A stretch of 64,000 nt of DNA from Strobilurus pachycystidiatus (Eukaryota; Basidiomycota; Agaricomycetes; Agaricales; Physalacriaceae). The position numbers and the translations under genes were made by a program. The notes under the pieces are model-generated. The model saw only the letters and a list, made by a program, of their open reading frames with translations. It was not told the DNA's origin and made no database searches. Positions 1 through 11,702 of the stretch are shown piece by piece. The stretch covers positions 186,001 to 250,000 of the forward strand of contig JAHLMK010000012.1 of assembly GCA_019915135.1 (NCBI GenBank), read 5' to 3'. Within the stretch, counting starts at the first letter, position 1. The number at the start of each line of letters is the position of its first letter.

Positions 1-1202
1 GACAGAGCGCACCAAACCATGTCAGAAGCCGTTGTAAGTAGCTCACGGACGTCAATGGCTTCCCAGCTCCCTCAGAGGCATATAATCTCTTCAGATAAAT
101 GTAATTGTCACCTAATTTTACTGACACCCGGCCTCACAAATATTGTACAGGCGAAAGAGGTAATTTGCCGTCTCATCACCGGTTACTTTGAACTCAGCGG
201 TCCGGCTCAGAACCGAGGATTGCCCACCTCCACTCTCATGTCTCTCATGATGTCCCGGACTCATCCTATGAGTTTGGACATGTCACACCATCATGCTCAT
301 GTGTGATATCAACTTTTCTCCAAATGAGCTCAAATGCATTTGCGAGTAATTTCCATTGTTGGAGATGTAGCCTCATGCTACTAACTTCCTTTCTTGACCT
401 ACTAGCCTCAGGGCTATCTCCTCTACTTAGGGATGCTATCTCCGATCACAGGAGCTGTCAATCATGACAACATCTGTCAATCATTTCCAGAAGATCACTT
501 CTGATGCCATGTGTAAAGTTACCCATATCTCAGCCATGTGACATGGAATAACTTTGCACTTTCCCAGGATCAATCTGTCATCATCTGGCGTAGGCCTAGT
601 GCTGTCTGTCAGCTGATGCTGAGTCTAGGGCGCCCCAGAGTTGTGAGTTTGATCCCCACTGTGTTGCAGCTTGCTTCCTGCCTTCATCTTCGCATTTTGG
701 CTCTGCAAGATTTGCACACAGTAGAGATCTTCACGAGTTATTGTGTTTGCGGATCATCCGCGGTTCAAACCGGTCTTCTGAACCAGGGATCATTGTCAAA
801 AGTGCGGATCATCTGAACCGTGCGGATCTTTAGTAGAGTTAAGGTTTATTCAATCCTGACGCGGATCTAATGTTCAAGTATCCGTAGGTGATCCGTTAAA
901 TCTAAATAATTATTCGGCCAATAATACCTATCCGTGAACAAAATGACCCCCGCAAGCGTTGAACCCGCGGAGCTCTAGACCATTTTTTGGTGTGTAAAGC
1001 ACCAAGGGCACTAACCGTTGGGCCAAATGGCAGTGAATGCCTTAAATATTCTGACAAGATGATGTGCCGTCAGATGTATTGTAATCAAAAAGATACACGA
1101 TGTAAAAAAAAAAGATGATATAATCGGCGTCCAAGATAAAGGTCGGCGGCGTAGAGGGTAAAGTTCAAAAATCAAAATAGAATGTCCGTGGTGTTACACT
1201 AC
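1..1202. other. Gene-free flank with GGATC/GAACCG motif cluster
   Basis: I see no supported gene here. From about 740 to 905 the sequence is dense in short motifs (GCGGATCAT, GAACCG, GATCCG) and contains the 15-mer GAGTTAAGGTTTATT at 836-850, which recurs in the same orientation at 8409-8423 beyond the hAT gene. The rest is unremarkable and includes a short A-run near 1105-1115. Confidence 0.5.
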
Positions 1203-3593
1203 TCAAGTACGAAGTCCGTGAGGTACAAGGGGAGAACGTCCAAAAACCTGATAAAAACATCTCACATAATGATATGCGAGGCGGTCTTCGGCGACGAGTT
1301 GCTCCCCCAGCTCCAGCGTCCCCTCGCCAAGACACCGAGTCCCTGCCCTGACCATAGCTCTGTCCATCTCCGGCACACCACGCCATCCTCGCATCACCAG
1401 ATACAATTCCCCAAAAGCCTTGCGCCGCTCGGGGTGGAACTGGGAGCCGAATCCTTTATCGTCCATCTTGTCGAATGCTCCGGGAATGAGACTGCTCTCC
1501 CAGTAGCTCATGACACTCAGGATCCGTAGCTGACGATCCGCATATGATGAAGTATCCAGCTCGTTGAAGGTCTCGACGCTCTCCCTCTCCTCTCCCTCCT
1601 CCCGCTCCCCGTCAACGTCCATGATGGCCTCTGCAAATCCTTCCGGCTTGGTTTGATAGCAGCGGCGGTCGAGGGCGAGAAGTTCGAAACGGAAGTTGAT
1701 TTCAAGGAGTTCCCATAGGATCTCTTTGGTGATTCGAGGAGGTGGAACCCGATACGTCTCCAATTCCGTGCCGCGCCAGTCCACGATGGAGTGCTTGAGA
1801 TGGGAGATGTCGACCGTACCCTGATAGAAGATAAGTCATGAATATGTGTGTTGGCATGCTACTCACCTGAAGGCCACCCTTCTCAATGCATTCAGACAAG
1901 TCCTTCTTGGTCTCTTGGTGCAGCGCTTTGGAATGCCCATCTCCCTCGCTCGGATGGAGCTCGATGCCCAAGATTTGCCTCCAAGCGTTGGCCTTGCTCG
2001 AAAGCGGATGACTGTAGGCGATAGTGGAGGACATGCCGAAGGCGGACATAGGCTGTGAACATGTACCCGCGGGTATGGTCCATATCGACGCCGGCAATGA
2101 CATTGGGGTCGGGCAGGGCGTAGCCAGCATTGATACCTGCCGCAGGAACCATTTGCGGCAATGTCGCGGTGTCCGCCTTTACGCTGGCAAGCACTTTTGT
2201 CCAACTCCCAAGGGACCGAGGCATGAGAGGAGAATCCACATCCACAAATTTATCACGATCAACGCGAGGCGGACCTTTGGGCTTGGGCTTGGGCTTGGAG
2301 GCGGTTGGGCGCAAGGGTAGTGGATCTGTAGTGCTTAGGTCAGATGAATTGAGTGGAATTGAGGTTGAAGGAAACTTACAAGGTCTTTGGCTCTGTGCCG
2401 TGGTTGATGTGCCACTGCGACGCAATGGTCCGGCGGCGGAAGGGATAGATGCGGATGAGATGGAAGGATTGGAAGACAACGACGATTTATGAGAGGCAGC
2501 GCCCGAAGAGGTTGACGCTGGAGCAATGGCAGTGCCTGATCTATCCAAAAAGAAATCTGGTGGGGAGGCGAGTTTTTTGATGTAGTGCGCCATTCCCCAA
2601 TAGCGCTCCAAAGAGGCAATGCTCCCTTCAAAGACGACAGGATGCGGAGGAGTGGCGTGGTTGTAAGAGACAACGAAGTCTTTGGGGCGCATGTCTGGCG
2701 GGTATGTGACCCAGGTGTCGACTCTGAGACCCTCTTCAGCACCGATGGGGCGGCAGAGCCAGACAGGAACACCTCCCTAACAATGCTGTCAGTGTATCAT
2801 CATTTATTGACAACAAAACACATACTCGATACAGGCTTTTGGCAATATCTTTCTGGTCGGTCACTGCACCGACAACGTTCCGGAAACCAACCCATTTGGC
2901 AGTGACATTGCGAAAGATAGCTCGCACTTCGAGCAGCCAAGTCATGCGCGCCTCGACCTCAAGAATGAGACGCTGCAGCATGCACCACACCATGACCGCC
3001 TCGTCGTAGCTGGAGGGGATGTCGAGGCGCCCAGCAAGATACTTCATGCGAGGGAAAACGTCGTGGAGGAAGGGATCACTCTTTAGCCTGTCCTTGTCCT
3101 CCGTGCCTGCCAGCTTCAAATTCTTGTCGGCAAGTCGCTTCTTCACTCGCCTCCAATGATCCTTCAAGATGTCGCAGAACGGGCGGTTTATGGAACCAAG
3201 ACCGGAAGATGCATCTCCCAGCTTGACGCGGTCGAAATGCGACTCTGTGGGGAGGAACCACAGAAGTTGCTCAGTGTGTTGAAGCTTGGACGGGTGGCGG
3301 ATGAGGGCAAGATGAGCGACGGAATAGTCAAATGGTTGCGGATGGTAGAGAGGGTCGTCCGCGCCAAAGTGTCTGTCGGTAAGCATGGACGTGACGTGGT
3401 TCTCGCAAGGATATGGTGGCAGCTCGATGTACTCGCAATTGGGAGAGGTTACGAACATGCGCTCTGCCTCATCAAAGTAGCCAACTTTGCCCTCGTAAGA
3501 CTTGAGTGGGGCGTACTTGACGCGCGATGGGCCAACAGCAGCGGTATTGGATGAAGAGGCGGCAGGAGTTGGATTTGAGGAGGAGCAGGACAT
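1203..3593 (-). pseudogene. Orphan basidiomycete gene with one frameshift
   Basis: Proposed exons on the minus strand are 3593-2826, 2776-2380, 2325-1867 and 1820-1203. The introns at 2825-2777 and 1866-1821 have GT..AG ends, and the 54-nt intron 2379-2326 is optional because it keeps frame. The product would be about 740-760 residues: a conserved-looking N-terminal part containing ELPPYPCEN and WCMLQRLILEVEAR, a Ser/Pro/Lys-rich linker, and a C-terminal helical part containing AWRQILGIEL. I recognise the general look of a multicopy Agaricomycete family with no known function and assign no role. The reading frame changes near 1997-2004 (from the frame reading YRLQSSAF to the one reading SSKANAWRQ), with no splice signals to explain it. 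This is a one-base indel, so either a young pseudogene or a sequence error. It lies just upstream of a hAT gene. Confidence 0.6.
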
Positions 3594-4102
3594 AGTTGAA
3601 ACGAGTGAAGATCTAGCAGAACACGGATTAGGTCAATATCACAGAGATTCATGAGAGTACGCACGGGAGCAAAGGATAGAATGATCAGGCCTCCGACTCG
3701 CGTAAAGAATGAGGGCAGATATCTAGACACCAGTAATGAGCTCACTGTCAGCGCTTGGCCAGAACAGACATACCGAACCCAAAGTTGTGATGATCTAGGT
3801 GCCCGTTCAATTGCGGAACGAGGGCGGGATTTCTGCATGAAGAAATATTAGAACTGACACAAATATCGCACAATGCTGGTCGGGCAGGAGACACACATAC
3901 CTGGTAAAAGAGCTGTGTATATAATGGTGCCCGCCTTGCCGGCTGCTAGGTGGACTGCTGGGCTGGAGCGATCCAAATCAGTACGCACCTTGCTTAGGAC
4001 AAATGAAAAAGGGACGTACCTTGATCGAAATTGGGGCCGCACTCCTGGTCACCGATTGCGCCTGGATCCTGATCGAACAGACGCCAAAAGGCCGCGGCGA
4101 CG

Positions 4103-4602
4103 CAGTGACAGACGATGAGTCTGCACCGAATGAGCAGAACTTGGCGATTATCCGAGGTTCTGAGGCTGCAGCGAAGATTATTTGCGTTGGTAGAGGAGGA
4201 TACACACCACTGACAATGAGACAGTGGTGGGCGGCGGCGAATGAGGAGGCAGGGCGGCGGCGGCAAGGCGGGACAGTGGTGGTGGGGAGTTGAGAGTGGG
4301 GATGATCTTTGCCCTAATTGGCGTGTCAAGCCCCGGGTCGCCGTCATGCCGTGCCACCAGCCACAAACATGTTTGGCGCGGCATCACGGCACTGCTGTGC
4401 AAGAAATTTCCCAAGTCCGCTCCGTTCCCTCAACCACACCACCACCCCGCCGTTTTCTCGCCTCCTGCCGCTGCCCACCACTGTCTCATCGTCAGTGGTG
4501 TGTATCCTCCTCTACCAATGCAAATAATTTTTGCTGCGGCCTCAGAACCTCGGATAATTGCCGAGTTCTGCTCATTCGGTGCAGACTCATCGTCTGTCAC
4601 TG
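4103..4602. repeat. Large inverted repeat, ~150-bp arms
   Basis: The left arm 4103-4250 and right arm 4461-4602 are reverse complements with a few mismatches, separated by about 210 bp. Both outer ends start with CAGTGACAG read inward. The arms include the shared stretch TTGGTAGAGGAGGATACACA. No convincing target-site duplication was found outside the arms, so I cannot say whether this is a foldback/MITE element or a local inverted duplication. Several overlapping ORFs in the arms are mirror images of each other and are not genes. Confidence 0.8.
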
Positions 4603-5143
4603 TATCCTCCCTCTTGTTCAGACGTTCGACGCTCCTCGGCGCGGACTCAGCATTGCAGCTTAGGTGCGTCCGCTTTTCTCATGTCTTCACGTGCTCTGAT
4701 CAATTTGCCGGCGCATAGCTGTAACTCGGACTTTTTGTACGCGTCCTCTCCAGCGGCACCGCAGATACCGCCCCATTGCGTCCATCAGGTATGTCTACCT
4801 TGCTTCCCGGACTCTAGGCCGAGCAGCAGCGTACGCGTGCCGACTTTGGACTACGACGGAAACTGCGCGCTCTTGCTTGTCCGTTTGCGATGATTTGGCA
4901 TTGCTCATACAATGATTTTCAGATCTCTGTGATCTCTCCCTCGCGCATATTGCGCCCTCCTGGTAAGTGAACTGCCCCATATCTTAATCCTCAACGTGAC
5001 TGACGCATTGGCCAGCTCTTTACTACCTATATCACGGTCCTTCTGTGGATATATTATCATCTATATACATACATGTAGGTTCCCGCCTGCACAAGTCCAC
5101 ACTTTGTACTCATAACGACCTTTCAGTCAAATAATCACTCTCG
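4603..5143. promoter_or_regulatory. Upstream region of the hAT gene
   Basis: About 540 bp without an ORF of note lie between the inverted repeat and the hAT start codon. An AT-rich stretch, TATCATCTATATACATACAT, at about 5055-5074 sits some 70-90 bp before the ATG and is a plausible core promoter. No other element is recognised. Confidence 0.3.
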
Positions 5144-8100
5144 ATGCCGCCCAGAGTCAACCGACCCCCCAAAGCCGCTGGCAAATCCTCCAAACAGTCC
5201 GACGCCCCCGCCACGACCAACAAGAAGGCGGCGTCTAAGCCAGTGCCTGATGCGACGCCCAAACCGGCGGCTAAATCTACTACCAAACCCAAGATGAAGG
5301 CAGCGGGCGCCAAGGACGCACTCAATCCCAACGGCACAGCGGCGCGTGTCACCAAGCGCAAGCCCAAGCTCGGCGAGCAGGAGGAGGCGGAGGAGGAGGA
5401 GGAGCCAAAGAAGAAGCGCAGGGTCACGCCGGCGAGGAAGGAGAAGCTGAAGGTCAAGAAGAAGGTGGCCAAGAAGAGTGGACGCCGAGGGATAAACGTT
5501 AGCAAGCTTCATGAACTGGACGCGGAGGAGCTGGAGGTTGAGCGCCCCATCCTTGGTATGTCCTTCATCATTCTCCCACTCAGCTTTGTCGAGACTTAAC
5601 ACATCTACAGCTGCCCTCTTGAATCCCAAAAACCCCAAGAAGAAATCGCCCGCGTACGAGCACTTCGAGAAGGATGTCCGCATCTTGAAAGACGACGACG
5701 GCCAAGTTTATCACGTCTTTCGCTGCCCTCAGTCAGTAATTTATCGATTTATCGATCAGGATCTGACCGTTTGATAGCACTGGCTCTACCTACTCGCGCC
5801 GTTCGGAGGAGCGCTCGACCAGCAATCTACAACGTCACGCCATCGGATGCGACACCAGCCGACTCCAGGAGGCCAAAGGCGGCAAGCAGCCTAAAATCAA
5901 CAAGAAGTTTTCCAAGTATACCAAGGGTGGTCTTCGCATGCGACTCACCGAGTGGGTGACTCGCCGCCATCGCCCCGATATCATCGTCGAAGACCCCAAA
6001 CTCCGCGAGATCTTTGTCTACCTCAATCCCGAGTGCGAGCCCCCCAGTGCGTCCACTCTCCGCCGCAACGTCAAGGAGACCGTTCGCATGACGCGCGAAG
6101 CCGTCCAAAAACTCCTTGACGAGTACGTCGGTCGATTCAACCTTATATTCGACGCGTGGACTTCCCCCAACGGTTTTGAGCTCCTCGGAGTGATCGCCAA
6201 CTTCATTCACGACGGGATCATCTACAACGTCGTCCTCGATATGCTCGAGCTCACCGAGTCGCACACAGGTGCCTACCTTGCCACGCGCATCTATTCCCTC
6301 CTCCAGGAGTTCAACATCCAGGATCGTATCTTGGGGATGGTTGGCGGCAACGCCTCCAATAACAACAAGATGCTGAAGGAGCTTGACGAGCTCTTCGGTC
6401 TTTCCAACCTGGCCGGCTCCGGGACGCAAGTGAGGTGCTTTGGCCACATTCTCAACCTTGTCTACAAGGCCGTATGCTCTGTTTTCAACAAATCCAAGCC
6501 GAAGAAAAAGAAGGATAGGGAGGGGGTGGAGGAAGAGGAGGAGGAAGAAGAGGAGGAGCAGCCCAAAGATGAGGAGGATGAGGATGACGAGGAGGATGAG
6601 GACGACAGGTCAGCGAGACTGTCGACAAATCCAGAACGTGAGGCGGAGGAGGAGGAGATGCTTGCCAACATTGGGTTCGGGCCACACACTGTGAAGGAAC
6701 TCACGCCAGAAGAGAAAAAGGATGCTATTGCTATGATGACAAAGGTATGCAGTTCTTCCCTTCTCGTCTTCCTCAACTAACCGTCGTTTAGATTGTCAAA
6801 CTAGGTCACCGCTGCGCCAACAAGAACATACTCCAGACCCGCCTGGCGGAGCTTTGCGAGAAGTACGGCATCTCCGTCACTAAGATGGTCAAGCGCGTCG
6901 CCACTCGTTGGAATACCATGTACGGCGTCGTCGACCGTGCCATTGATCTTCGTCGTCCCCTTGACGCGCTTGTCATGCTTCCGGAGTGCAACAAGGGGAA
7001 GAGGTCGACGCACCTCAAACGGTTCAAGCTCACGGACACACAGTGGTCCCTTCTCGACCACCTCCTCCCAATCCTTAGCATCCTTGACTTTGCCACCACG
7101 GAGATCTCATTATCGTCGTATCCGACACTCCACGATGTCATCCCCAAGATTGACACACTATACGAGGAGCTTGAGAAGATGCTCGACGATGAGACCTTGT
7201 CCACCATCATTCACTACGCCATCGCCAAGAGCCTTGCTGTTCTCAACAAGTACTACGCCAAGAGCAATGACTCCATTATGTGGAGGACCTCAATGAGTAA
7301 GTCGTCTGTTTTTTTTTGTCTATAGATACTGATCATGTTACAGTTCTACATCCCAAACTTAAACAAAAATACTTTTGCGAGCATTTCTGGCCGCAAGCAT
7401 GGATCACGGCGGCCTTGGACACTGCCCGCCATATGTGGGAGACATACTACAAGCCGACAGTCTCTGTTACGACACCAACAACTGCCACGTCAGATGACTC
7501 GCCTGCCCCCGCCCCCGCCGCGTCTTGCACTGCTAAGAAGAAGGAACGGTACAATCCTTACACCAAGAGACAAGAAGCGGAGGAGCAAGAGGCCGCGGCT
7601 ATGCAGCAGGAGAATGCGTTCGAGGAGTACATTACAGCGTCCACTGATGCCACCGTTACCGATCCTATTGTGTATTGGGTTGCTCAACTTCCCGGCCGCA
7701 AGGCAAAGGTCATCACATCCCAGAACGCTCTCGCCCGCATGGCTCTGGACTTCCTTGCCTGTCCAGCCACTTCCACCCCTGTCGAACGCCTCCTCTCTCA
7801 CGGAGGACTTGTCGTCAGCAAGCGTCGCCACAACTTGACCGTCGACTCTGTTCATGAAAGTACCATTCTTCAAAACTGGCTGGGGATTGACGGCCTTGTC
7901 CCGCGGAAGGCAATCATTTGTCGCCTCAACAACTACGCATCTTGTAAACCTGGGAAGGATGAGGTCAATGAGGAAGTTATCGACGTTGATGCGGAAGGCA
8001 ATGTCGAGATGGGCGACGATACTTGTGACGGTTCTGTCATTGACCTCGACGCTTCTGATGAGGAGGAGGAGGATGCAGCCGACAATGTATACAAGGATGA

Positions 8101-8194
8101 CCTGGAGTACATGAACCAGGATGGGTATAGTACATGTACTAGTTTTGCTGCTGGAAGTGATGACGAGGATGATGAGGAGGAGGAAGAGGAGTAA
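5144..8194 (+). CDS. hAT superfamily transposase, five exons
   Basis: Exons 5144-5555, 5611-5731, 5778-6744, 6792-7296 and 7344-8194 join into 951 codons with no internal stop. The second intron has an unusual donor (GTCAGT). The N-terminus (residues 1-120) is Lys/Ala-rich and resembles a nuclear-localisation region. Residues ~155-200 look like a degenerate BED-type zinc finger ending in STSNLQRHAIGC. LIFDAWTS (Asp about residue 303) is the first RNase H-like motif, CFGHILNLV follows, VATRWNTMY is the RW motif, and about residues 798-850 (ALARMALDFLACP, TPVERLLSHGG) form the hAT C-terminal dimerisation domain. Two acidic Glu/Asp tracts lie at about 6525-6605 and near the C-terminus. Family knowledge: such enzymes cut and paste elements with 8-bp target duplications. 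An open frame with all motifs suggests recent activity, but the element's own terminal repeats were not securely found. Confidence 0.9.
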
Positions 8195-9041
8195 CGGACT
8201 ATCACTTTCTTTGAATCTTCTTAATTACATTTATATACTACAAGGACATTACTTATATACAAGTACTCTTATATACATGCACTTTGACATTTTTATTTTG
8301 TTGAAATATTCTTGAATAAACCGTGATCCGAGGTTCAGTGCATGGACTCAATCTGTGAATAATCCGAACCGAAGATACGGTTCACTTGAATGATCCGGAT
8401 ATATAAAAGAGTTAAGGTTTATTAATTTTTGTCATAAGTATCCGCTGTGAGGATCACGGATCGGATCTTTCATTAACTTGTGAAGATCTCTAGCACACAG
8501 TGTCCTTCCAGTTCTGCTCACAGGAACTGATGCTCCTTTCACCAGTGTACACTTTGGACAGTCTCTAGCCCTCCCTGCTGTCTGCTACAGCTAGATCTAA
8601 CTCGATCTTTCACTGGTGTCCATTGTCACTGGTATGCTTATCCAACTTGATTTTGAGTTGATGCCTTATCTTGTGCACAGTGTCCAATCCCTGTCTGCTC
8701 CCACGCTTCCTGATAACGTCGCACTTGGGATTCTGTGCACAGGTGTGTCCCCAGTCCACTCTTCATAGGCTACAAGCTCAATTTTGCTTCTGTGCTCAGT
8801 TTAGCTTGCTCTGCCTTTGTTTCTGCTTCCCCACCCTCCACTCCCTGTACCTGTATCTAGTTTCTTGTATGTACTTGTATTAGTTTGATGTAGTACATAA
8901 CCAGTCACAATCCGCGTAATTTATAGGCCCTTGGGCTTGTTTTAGCCTAACTTTATCGGTGTGAACCTTTAAGCATTGGCACTTTGACCTCGTCAAACGC
9001 CCGTACGATATGAACTTGTCCAGTTGCGGCGGGCGGCCATC
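8195..9041. other. Gene-free 3' flank of the hAT gene
   Basis: A motif cluster at 8318-8485 (GATCCG, GAACCG and the 15-mer GAGTTAAGGTTTATT at 8409-8423) resembles the one at 740-905. It also contains AATAAACC and GGTTTATT as inverted copies. 8480-8900 is T/C-rich with repeated CACAGTGTCC-like words. No gene is supported. Confidence 0.5.
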
Positions 9042-10214
9042 TCAAGGCAGCGCTCCTCGTGCCTCGTACTCCTCATCGCTCTCCAAGAGGATGAAGTTGT
9101 TGAGAAGCTTGCGCCAACGTGGACCTAATTGATGAGCAGCGCCCTCGAGATGGACATAGGCGTCAGCAATCCAAGACGGAGCGTCGGTTAAACCCTGAAC
9201 GACCTCCTCCGCACGGTCGAGGGCTTTTGGGTATTTGATGTCACCTAACACGCGCACGCCGAAGTCAGCGTCAGGAGGAGATCCAGTGTCAGGCTGAGCA
9301 TTGACATTTGCGCCGGACACCCTACCATCCCTCTCAACATCTACATCCATCATGCTGCTACCGCCCTGAGTACCGCATGTATCACTTCCTCCGGTATCTG
9401 GCGTAGACGCGCTGCTACCTCCCTGTGCGCCGCCCGCATCACTTGCTTTGGTATCTGGCGCAGACGTAGCTCTGGCCACTCCTCTTCCCTCCTTGCCATC
9501 TATGTCCATCCCGCTCCCCCCGCTACTCTCGCCGTCCACGCCGCCTCCGCCGCCATTGACAATCTTATCAACGGTTGGCATGTCTTTGTCACTATCCTCA
9601 CCGTCGCTCCTGTTATTGTCGCCAGCCTTCTGTGCAGAACTTTCATCTACGGAAGTTTTTGACAAGCGTCCAGAGCGCCTCTCTGGCGCCACTCCCTTCT
9701 CCTTCACCGCCCGGTTATGTTTCCTTTTTTCTTTTGCCTCCTGCATGGACTTCTGCAGCCCCTGCGCATCACCAAAGAGGGCAATGTACTTGGGCATCAG
9801 CAACTGCATAGCAATGTTTGAGTTGCGGCGCTCCTTGTACGTTGGTTTGCAAGGTCCATAAACGGGTGGAGCAGTAGTTGGGATTGGGGCTCATGGAGCG
9901 GTGGTGGGGATTGAAGCTGAAGAGGGCAATCCATTTGAGGTATGGCCAGCACTCGACTGCAAACCTTCCAACTGGGCTGACTGCGGTGCAGGACGCGCTG
10001 TTTGTTTCACCCCCTCGATTGCTCTCTTCTTGGCTGGTTGTCCGCCATCAGCCTTGCCAGTGCGAGGGCGTTTCACACCCAACTTCGACGCAGACTTTCC
10101 TGCCCTTTTCTCCACCTCCTCTTCATCCTCCGACTTGCTATTGTCTTCATCCTCATCGTCATCATCGCTGTCAGATTCCTCGTCGTCATCGCCTCCGTCC
10201 TTGAGCTCCTGGCA
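9042..10214 (-). pseudogene. 5'-truncated orphan gene with in-frame TGA
   Basis: One minus-strand frame runs from about 10208 to 9042 and is interrupted only by a TGA at 9893-9891. It encodes an acidic Asp/Glu/Ser stretch, a basic stretch (KRPRTGKADG, AKKRAIEG), a segment YKERRNSNIAMQLLMPKYIA, a long Gly/Ser/Asp-rich linker and a C-terminus with HQLGPRWRKLLNNF. The stop falls between two copies of the hexapeptide IPTTAP, so a local duplication and point change probably created it. The 5' side ends at a 3' splice-like TTAGTGCATAG followed by AT-rich repeat DNA; no start codon remains. The function is unknown; the composition resembles accessory proteins found near fungal transposons. Confidence 0.5.
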
Positions 10215-10560
10215 CCCTATGCACTAACCCATAACTAGATAAGGCCTCTGATTAGAGGGCACAAACATTCAATTTGACTTCTATTTAAAGTATCTCTACT
10301 TAGAGGCCCATAACTAGTTTTGAAATGGCCTCTCAAAGCAAAAATATACTGAAATAGTCATCAAAAGTGAAGACATTCTTAATACTACCAAAGTAAAATA
10401 TTAGTAATTACTTCAGTAAAGTATCAAGAATCTGAGTTTGTTACATATTTAGTTCTAGATGTTCTCAATGAGAGAGAACGACTTACGAAGAGTGAAATTA
10501 ATGAAAATATTCATTATTACTATACTACTAGAAAGCATCGACGTCGTTGAGATGCCAACA
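10215..10560. repeat. AT-rich segment with repeated words
   Basis: This AT-rich stretch contains CCCATAACTAG twice (near 10228 and 10308), each followed by AGGCCTCT/GGCCTCTC-like words. It looks like part of an AT-rich repeat or MITE that truncated the neighbouring pseudogene. The ends are not defined. Confidence 0.35.
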
Positions 10561-10577
10561 GGAGTTCCTGCTCCATA

Positions 10578-11702
10578 GTGATGATGGAGCGAGGACAAGA
10601 AGAAAAAGTTCACGTGCTCTTTGGCAGCGCATCAAGTCTCGCCAAAGACGTTAAATCCGAGAATCTGGACTTAATGTTTTGCTGCCGACTTGCCTGGCTG
10701 CTGTGCGTACACATGATTTTTTCCCGCTTGCTTCCTATTGCCACAAACGCAAGCTCCAGGGAGTCTTCTGGTAAGTCTTGATTGTTAGAGTAGACTATCA
10801 ATACCCGCTATCATTGGAATGAAATAAATGTTTGAGTTTAAATAAGAGAATGCTCTATGAGGAACAAATGGTGAATGCACGATGGATACCTCATGTCTGA
10901 TGCTAATATGCTCATTTCTGGTGTCGCAAAATCATGAAATTGTATGTTGTGGGTACGTTGCCTGCCTCCGTTGTTCGCCCACATGTACTGACCTTTCCAG
11001 AACGTATTGAGGAAGCCCGATGGTATCACAAAACCGCACATCATTGGGTAAAATGGCTGGGCTACCCGGTCACAAGCAATACGCAAGTCCCCACAGATGA
11101 TCCTCTGAATCTTGCTCATGGTGATTTATAGCTGGGAGCCTACGAGATTGTTTCAAAACGGAAATTCATCATATCTCTTGACAGACTAGTGGGCTCGCAT
11201 AGAGCAAGACAGCGGAATCAAGCAAGCAGATCTCAATAAGCTAAGGAGGGTTGTGGCTATAACAAAGCACTTGGTGAGTTGAAGTATCAGTAACTAAGTA
11301 GAGACTTCCATCTATGTGGCGCTCTCCTCCTAGACGATCAAAAACAGGTAACAGCACGATTGGCCTCCTCAAACAAAAACCAGGATGTCTCGGAAACTGG
11401 TTAGTTTTTGAATGGAGAATTGTGATTGATTGGCATTACCTCCCTCAGTTCAGACATCCTCAGACGACGGCAAACAAGGTTCCGATGCAGGTTGGTCCTT
11501 GTGACAGATATAGTGATATACAAACAACATGTCTCAGACAGGAACGCTCTCACTAAACTGCGGGAAGCGTTGGTCAATGCCGGTCAGTTCCATTATGACT
11601 TCTGATCCCTCGGACTAACAAAAGACATTTCAGACAATAAACAGTTAATCAATCTTGCCGGGTTACGCGAGACCTTGTCACCACTTTTGGACCTCATCTA
11701 GA
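10578..11702 (+). pseudogene. Cluster of exon-like fragments, unassigned
   Basis: Short open stretches separated by splice-like signals suggest the remains of a many-exon gene. 10578-10770 ends at a GTAAGT. 11200-11274 encodes DSGIKQADLNKLRRVVAITK before a GTGAGT. 11536-11580 encodes DRNALTKLREALVNA before a GTCAGT. 11632-11702 encodes DNKQLINLAGLRE up to a stop. I cannot connect them into one frame with confidence and recognise no domain. Confidence 0.25.

Noticed and set aside
4003..4718. Several overlapping ORFs on both strands (to 142 aa)
   Set aside because: They are mirror-image translations of the two arms of the 4103-4602 inverted repeat and have no domain content.
5110..5683. Minus-strand ORFs opposite the hAT first exon
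   Set aside because: Leu/Ser/Phe-rich shadows of the Lys/Glu-rich transposase N-terminus.
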